A stretch of DNA of 9,071 bases from JAJRAL01 sp050015815 (GTDB lineage Archaea > Thermoplasmatota > Thermoplasmata > Methanomassiliicoccales > UBA472), in contig JBEKAR010000069.1 of NCBI GenBank assembly GCA_050015815.1, forward strand, positions 1 through 9,071. Direction: 5' to 3'. The notes under the pieces were generated by a model. The model ran no database searches, was not told the DNA's origin, and saw only the letters and a program-made list of their open reading frames with translations. The translations under genes and the position numbers were made by a program. How positions within the stretch are numbered: the stretch's first letter is position 1; each line of letters starts with the position of its first letter. Shown in pieces: positions 6,123-9,071 of this stretch.

Positions 6123-6788
6123 ATGCGCTTCTCCGAATGGGAACCGCTCTATGAGCAGATAGCCATGGAGTTCGGTTTCTCGTCAAAGGCGGACGATGAG
6201 TCAGCGACGATGCTCGATTCGCTCGTCGACGATAGAAGGCTGGTCGAGGTGGACCGACTCGCCACGATGATCGGGACGGAGGTCACCGTGTGTGGCGACG
6301 GTCCAAATCTCGAGCATGATCTGAACAGCTTCTCGCCTCGTGGCACCCTGCTCGTTGCGGATGGAGCGACAAGCAGGCTGATGAGGCTCCGCATCTGGCC
6401 AGACATCATCGTCACCGACCTTGACGGAGAGATTGGCTCGCAGGCGCTCGCCAACGAGAGTGGTGCGGTGATGGTCGTGCTCGGACACAGCGACAACCTC
6501 GGCAAGATTTTGGACGTCGTCCCCAGGCTCGTCGGTCCAATCGTTCCGACGACCCAGGTCAGACCTCATGGACACCTCTCGAACTTCGGCGGGTTCACGG
6601 ACGGGGATAGGGCGGTGGAGCTCGCGAGACACTTAGGAGCGAGGAAGGTGAACCTCCTAGGGTTCGATTTCCGGAATCCGAATCCCCAGGGAGGCAAGGA
6701 TCTGGACAGGAAGCTGAGGAAGCTCGCCTGGGCGAAGAGGCTCATCTATGATCTGAACCCGCCCGGCGTCGTTCTGTGGACTCCGTGA
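6123..6788 (+). CDS. mptE: 6-hydroxymethyl-7,8-dihydropterin pyrophosphokinase MptE
   Basis: A 221-residue protein of the MptE-like (DUF115) family. It transfers pyrophosphate from ATP to 6-hydroxymethyl-7,8-dihydropterin in tetrahydromethanopterin/folate-type cofactor synthesis; the archaeal enzyme is not homologous to bacterial FolK (family knowledge). Motifs in order are VCGDGPNLEHDL (56-67), LLVADGATSRL (76-86), WPDIIVTDLDG (92-102), LGHSDNLG (120-127), PTTQVRPHGHLSNFGGFTDG (142-161) with DRAVELA following, and LLGFDF (178-183). Length is normal. The family's HAHGDN motif reads LGHSDN here, keeping one His and the Asp-Asn. The ATG at 6123 is preceded by GGTGG (6117-6121 region) immediately after the DUF373 stop, so translation is probably coupled. 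Confidence 0.88.
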   Translation: MRFSEWEPLYEQIAMEFGFSSKADDESATMLDSLVDDRRLVEVDRLATMIGTEVTVCGDGPNLEHDLNSFSPRGTLLVADGATSRLMRLRIWPDIIVTDLDGEIGSQALANESGAVMVVLGHSDNLGKILDVVPRLVGPIVPTTQVRPHGHLSNFGGFTDGDRAVELARHLGARKVNLLGFDFRNPNPQGGKDLDRKLRKLAWAKRLIYDLNPPGVVLWTP

Positions 6789-7073
6789 TCCATTCGAGGA
6801 AGGATCGATTCGTGCGCTTAACATCAATCATCTCGATGCAGGGGGTCTCGTATGGGTGAAGGTTCTCAATCTCTTTGGAGATCTCGTCGAGGTCCTCTCC
6901 TCGAACTTGCGATGAGGAGGACCTCGTCAGCTCTCTCGACCTCCTCCTTCCACCGGTAGGTCGAGCTGCGGCGAACGAATTCGCGCAGCGATAAGACGAA
7001 GGTCGAGCAAGCGCTTTGCAATCGATTCGGCCATAGCGGCATCCGGGACCGTGACCGCGATGAGAGCGTGCAT
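6742..7073 (-). pseudogene. cutA: Divalent-cation tolerance protein CutA, frameshifted
   Basis: Three reading frames together spell a CutA protein. From the ATG at 7073: MHALIAVTVPDAAMAESIAK, then RLLDLRLIAAR (frame 1, to about 6981), the usual N-terminal half. The next frame carries FVRRSSTYRWKEEVERADEV then LLIAS (about 6979-6905), matching the (S).Y.W.G.V....E.LL segment. A third frame carries RGEDLDEISKEIENLHPYET, then PCIEMIDVKRTN and SFLEWITEST (about 6903-6742), including the hallmark HPYE.P motif and final WI. At least two indels are needed, near 6980 and near 6904; a few residues are also missing at the first junction. CutA is a small trimeric protein (about 105 residues) linked to metal tolerance. 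The last 47 bases overlap the 3' end of mptE antisense. This may be true decay or sequencing error. Confidence 0.78.
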
Positions 7074-7249
7074 AGGTTGGAGGTGGAGGAACGGATAGAT
7101 TTCGATTCCGACCAAGTCTAACGAAGCTTCGTGCCGTGGCAGGACGGGGCATGTCAATATAGCACAATGGCAATCCCGATAGGATTGGGAGAGGTCAGAG
7201 AATTCGATATCTGGATGGTCGGAAAATCGGGCGTCTCAGTTCAGAATTC

Positions 7250-7257
7250 TTTTTATA
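7250..7257 (+). promoter_or_regulatory. TATA-box promoter of the substrate-binding protein gene
   Basis: TTTTTATA within an AT-rich patch is the best TATA candidate upstream of the ATG at 7327. Transcription would start near 7278-7282, giving a leader of about 45 bases. The adjacent AGAATTCT palindrome could be part of a regulator site. Confidence 0.55.
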
Positions 7258-7282
7258 GTGTGAGATAGTTATCAATTCAACT

Positions 7283-7308
7283 TCCCTGGATGGTTTTCAT
7301 CACAGGGA
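7283..7308 (+). promoter_or_regulatory. Strong hairpin in the leader of the substrate-binding protein gene
   Basis: TCCCTGGATG (7283-7292) pairs with CATC-A-CAGGGA (7298-7308): ten base pairs with one bulged A at 7302 and a GTTTT loop (7293-7297). A G-U pair (7282/7309) could extend it. The hairpin begins within a few bases of the predicted transcription start and ends 5 bases before the ribosome binding site AGGAGG (7314-7319). It could protect the mRNA 5' end, control translation, or be a DNA dyad operator just downstream of the promoter. The role is inferred. Confidence 0.6.
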
Positions 7309-7326
7309 GAGATAGGAGGAAAGTGA

Positions 7327-9071
7327 ATGGAAGGCAGTTCAAGCGCTGGCGCTAAGGCTGCCCGCGGCGGTAGGACGATGTTGATCGCAATTGTGATTGT
7401 GATCGTCGTCGTCATCGCAGCGGTAGCAGCAGTCTTGCTGTCCAGCCAAAGTACACCACCCGCGCCCAAGCCGACGAACTGGCTTGACCGGGGATTTAGC
7501 ATGGAACTATACTACAACACTGGCAACTCGGCAAGAGAAACGGCAGCGGAGCTACTGAAGACCAACCTGGAAGCTCTCAATCCCGGCAAGATCCACATTA
7601 CGGTGACAGGACTTGAGTGGTCGGTCTACCTTTCGAAAGTAACGAGCAAAGCGATGCCTGCGTTCTGGTTGGGATGGGCGCCTGACTATGCGGACCCCAA
7701 CGACTACACGGTCCCGTTCTTGCTCTCCACTGGATACTTCCCGAGTGAGGTAGGCTTCGGCAACGCGACGTTGGATGCCCTCGTAACGCAAGCCGGATCG
7801 GACCTCAACCCGGTGACCCGCGCTGCGGAATTCCAGAATATGAGCATCCTGGCGCAGCAGCTATGCCCGTACATATGGCTATCTCAGGGGTCCGCCCTCA
7901 CATGCATGAGGAGCGACGTCACGGGATTCGGCTACAACCCGCTCTACTCGAACCTGATCTACTACAACCTGGCCAAGCCGGGCACGAACGATACATTCGT
8001 GATGGGTGAGATCAGCGGCAACCCGCAGTACTTCGACCCTGCCAGGGACTACGAGACCGCCGGCGGCGAGGTACTACAGAACATCTACGATACACTCGTG
8101 TTCTACAACGGGACGCATACCGATGAACTAGTACCTGTGCTTTGCACCCAAGTTCCGTCTGCCGCTAACGGCCTCATCAGCGCGGACGGTCTGAACTACA
8201 CGTTCAACCTCAAGACTGGCGTGATGTTCCAGGACGGCACCAGCACAATGAGCTCGTCGGATGTGTTCTTCAGCATCGCGAGGGAGCTGCGGTTCAACGA
8301 CCCGGCTGGTCCTGGATGGATTCTTGGCGAGGACCTGATACCGAACTATTACTCGTATGGAGCAGGCGTGTACACGTCTGACCAGAAGAACATCACGGCA
8401 GACAGCGGCGTTCCGATGAACTTGATAAACAACGCGATCACGGTGAACAACGCGACCAGCGTGACATTCCACCTCGTGAAGAATGACCCTGCATTCAACG
8501 CAAGACTGGCGTTCAACGCTGCTTCGATAGTGTCGCAGACCAACGTCATGGCGAACTGCGCGGACGGGCCATACTCGCAGCAAGCGTTCAATTACGTGAA
8601 CGCGAACCCGGTCGGTACCGGTCCGTACAAGTTCGTGAGCTACTCGCCTAACACGGCGATCGCGCTCACGCGTTGGGATGGCTACTGGCAGACTCCTGCC
8701 GCAATAAAGAACGTCTTGCTAGCACAGTACGCCACAGATAACTCGAGACTGACTGCGCTTGAGACGGGAGCAGTCGACTGTGCGATTATCCCGAGGTCGA
8801 TCCAGCAGTCGTTGTACCCCTATGTGAGCAATGGACAGGTGGTAATGACGAACTCCTCGTCGCTGAACGTGAACTTCATGGGCCTGAACGAGAACATCAA
8901 CACAACCGGCCTCAACCCGACACTGAACGACATACCGTCGAACTTCTTCAGCGACATAAATGTGAGGAAGGCGTTCAACTATGCCTTCGACTTCAACACC
9001 TTTAACCAGCAGACGCTCGCGGGCACAGCGATCCAGCCCAATGGAGCGATACCGAAGGGAATGTTCGGATA
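7327..9071 (+). CDS. Peptide/nickel-type ABC transporter substrate-binding protein, lobes out of order (partial)
   Basis: An open frame of 581 codons runs to the window edge without a stop. ATG 7327 follows AGGAGG at 7-base spacing. Residues 1-17 carry K10, R13 and R16, and 18-38 form one hydrophobic helix: a lipid-anchor-like or signal segment. Residues about 51-217 (WLDRGFSMELYYNTGN, GLEWSVYL, FWLGWAPDYADPNDY, ending YYNLAK) look like the C-terminal lobe of SBP_bac_5 (DppA/OppA-like) proteins. From residue 219 the sequence restarts as the usual mature N-terminus: TFVMGEISGNPQYFDPARDY, NIYDTLVFYNGT, LNYTFNLKTGVMFQDGT, NPVGTGPYKFVSYSP, NVRKAFNYAFDFNTF. Such proteins bind peptides, oligosaccharides or metal complexes outside the cell for an ABC importer. 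The domain order is abnormal; it may be permuted, partly duplicated, or a misassembly of tandem paralogues. No permease or ATPase gene is in the window. Confidence 0.85.
   Translation, partial: MEGSSSAGAKAARGGRTMLIAIVIVIVVVIAAVAAVLLSSQSTPPAPKPTNWLDRGFSMELYYNTGNSARETAAELLKTNLEALNPGKIHITVTGLEWSVYLSKVTSKAMPAFWLGWAPDYADPNDYTVPFLLSTGYFPSEVGFGNATLDALVTQAGSDLNPVTRAAEFQNMSILAQQLCPYIWLSQGSALTCMRSDVTGFGYNPLYSNLIYYNLAKPGTNDTFVMGEISGNPQYFDPARDYETAGGEVLQNIYDTLVFYNGTHTDELVPVLCTQVPSAANGLISADGLNYTFNLKTGVMFQDGTSTMSSSDVFFSIARELRFNDPAGPGWILGEDLIPNYYSYGAGVYTSDQKNITADSGVPMNLINNAITVNNATSVTFHLVKNDPAFNARLAFNAASIVSQTNVMANCADGPYSQQAFNYVNANPVGTGPYKFVSYSPNTAIALTRWDGYWQTPAAIKNVLLAQYATDNSRLTALETGAVDCAIIPRSIQQSLYPYVSNGQVVMTNSSSLNVNFMGLNENINTTGLNPTLNDIPSNFFSDINVRKAFNYAFDFNTFNQQTLAGTAIQPNGAIPKGMFG

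Larger units (their letters stand above)
7074..7326. other. Intergenic region between cutA remnant and substrate-binding protein gene
   Basis: No convincing gene is seen. It holds a small inverted repeat (CAATCC 7171-7176, GGATTG 7182-7187, 5-base loop), an AGAATTCT palindrome (7243-7250), and the TATA box, leader hairpin and ribosome binding site of the downstream gene, which are listed separately. On the minus strand the cutA frame stays open to 7157, but CutA similarity begins only at 7073. Confidence 0.6.

Noticed and set aside
6201..6632. Minus-strand frame inside mptE
   Set aside because: It is antisense to well-conserved MptE motifs and has no similarity of its own that I recognise.
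7171..7187. CAATCC-CGATA-GGATTG inverted repeat upstream of the substrate-binding protein promoter
   Set aside because: Six base pairs only, far from the predicted TATA box and start; I could not separate it from chance.
8128..8591. Two minus-strand frames inside the substrate-binding protein gene
   Set aside because: They are antisense to a clearly coding plus-strand frame and look like GC-driven open frames.
1..9071. CRISPR array, tRNA, rRNA, insertion sequence or defence gene cluster
   Set aside because: I looked for spaced direct repeats, cloverleaf-like segments, transposase motifs and terminal inverted repeats and saw none.

Overview
This window looks like a GC-rich archaeal chromosome fragment. 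It carries archaeal/eukaryotic-type ribosomal proteins (eS19, eL39, eL31), aIF6, a PDCD5-family protein, a DUF373 membrane protein and the archaeal pterin enzyme MptE. Several promoters have archaeal TATA boxes 25-30 bases upstream of the start codon, as expected for leaderless mRNAs. Gene content and style suggest a euryarchaeote, possibly Thermoplasmata, but that placement is a tentative inference.

Layout. Bases 1-195 are the 3' end of leucyl-tRNA synthetase. Bases 318-648 hold a broken, internally deleted MMPL/RND-type membrane protein. A flavin prenyltransferase (ubiX, minus) is convergent with it. Divergent from ubiX is a tight translation operon: rps19e, PDCD5-like gene, rpl39e, rpl31e, aIF6 (1382-3264). 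A minus-strand pair follows, a double zinc-ribbon membrane protein (3924-4775) and an MBL-fold hydrolase of the UPF0173 type (3274-3909). Divergent from that pair is a second plus-strand operon, DUF373 membrane protein and mptE (4967-6788). A frameshifted cutA (minus) is convergent with mptE. The window ends inside a large peptide-type ABC transporter substrate-binding protein (7327 to the edge).

How the genes work together. The central operon is ribosome and initiation machinery. UbiX makes the prenylated FMN used by UbiD-type decarboxylases, none of which is visible here. MptE acts in pterin (methanopterin/folate-type) biosynthesis. The DUF373 and zinc-ribbon proteins have no assigned function.

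Most notable signals. (1) The terminal substrate-binding protein has its lobes in the wrong order: membrane anchor, then a typical C-terminal lobe, then a typical N-terminal region. This suggests permutation, partial duplication or misassembly. (2) A strong hairpin lies in that gene's leader, beginning almost at the predicted transcription start, and a second hairpin lies in the rps19e leader. (3) Two genes are broken (MMPL and cutA), with readable protein continuing across frames. No defence system, CRISPR array, tRNA, rRNA or insertion sequence was seen, and I found no convincing new multi-gene system.
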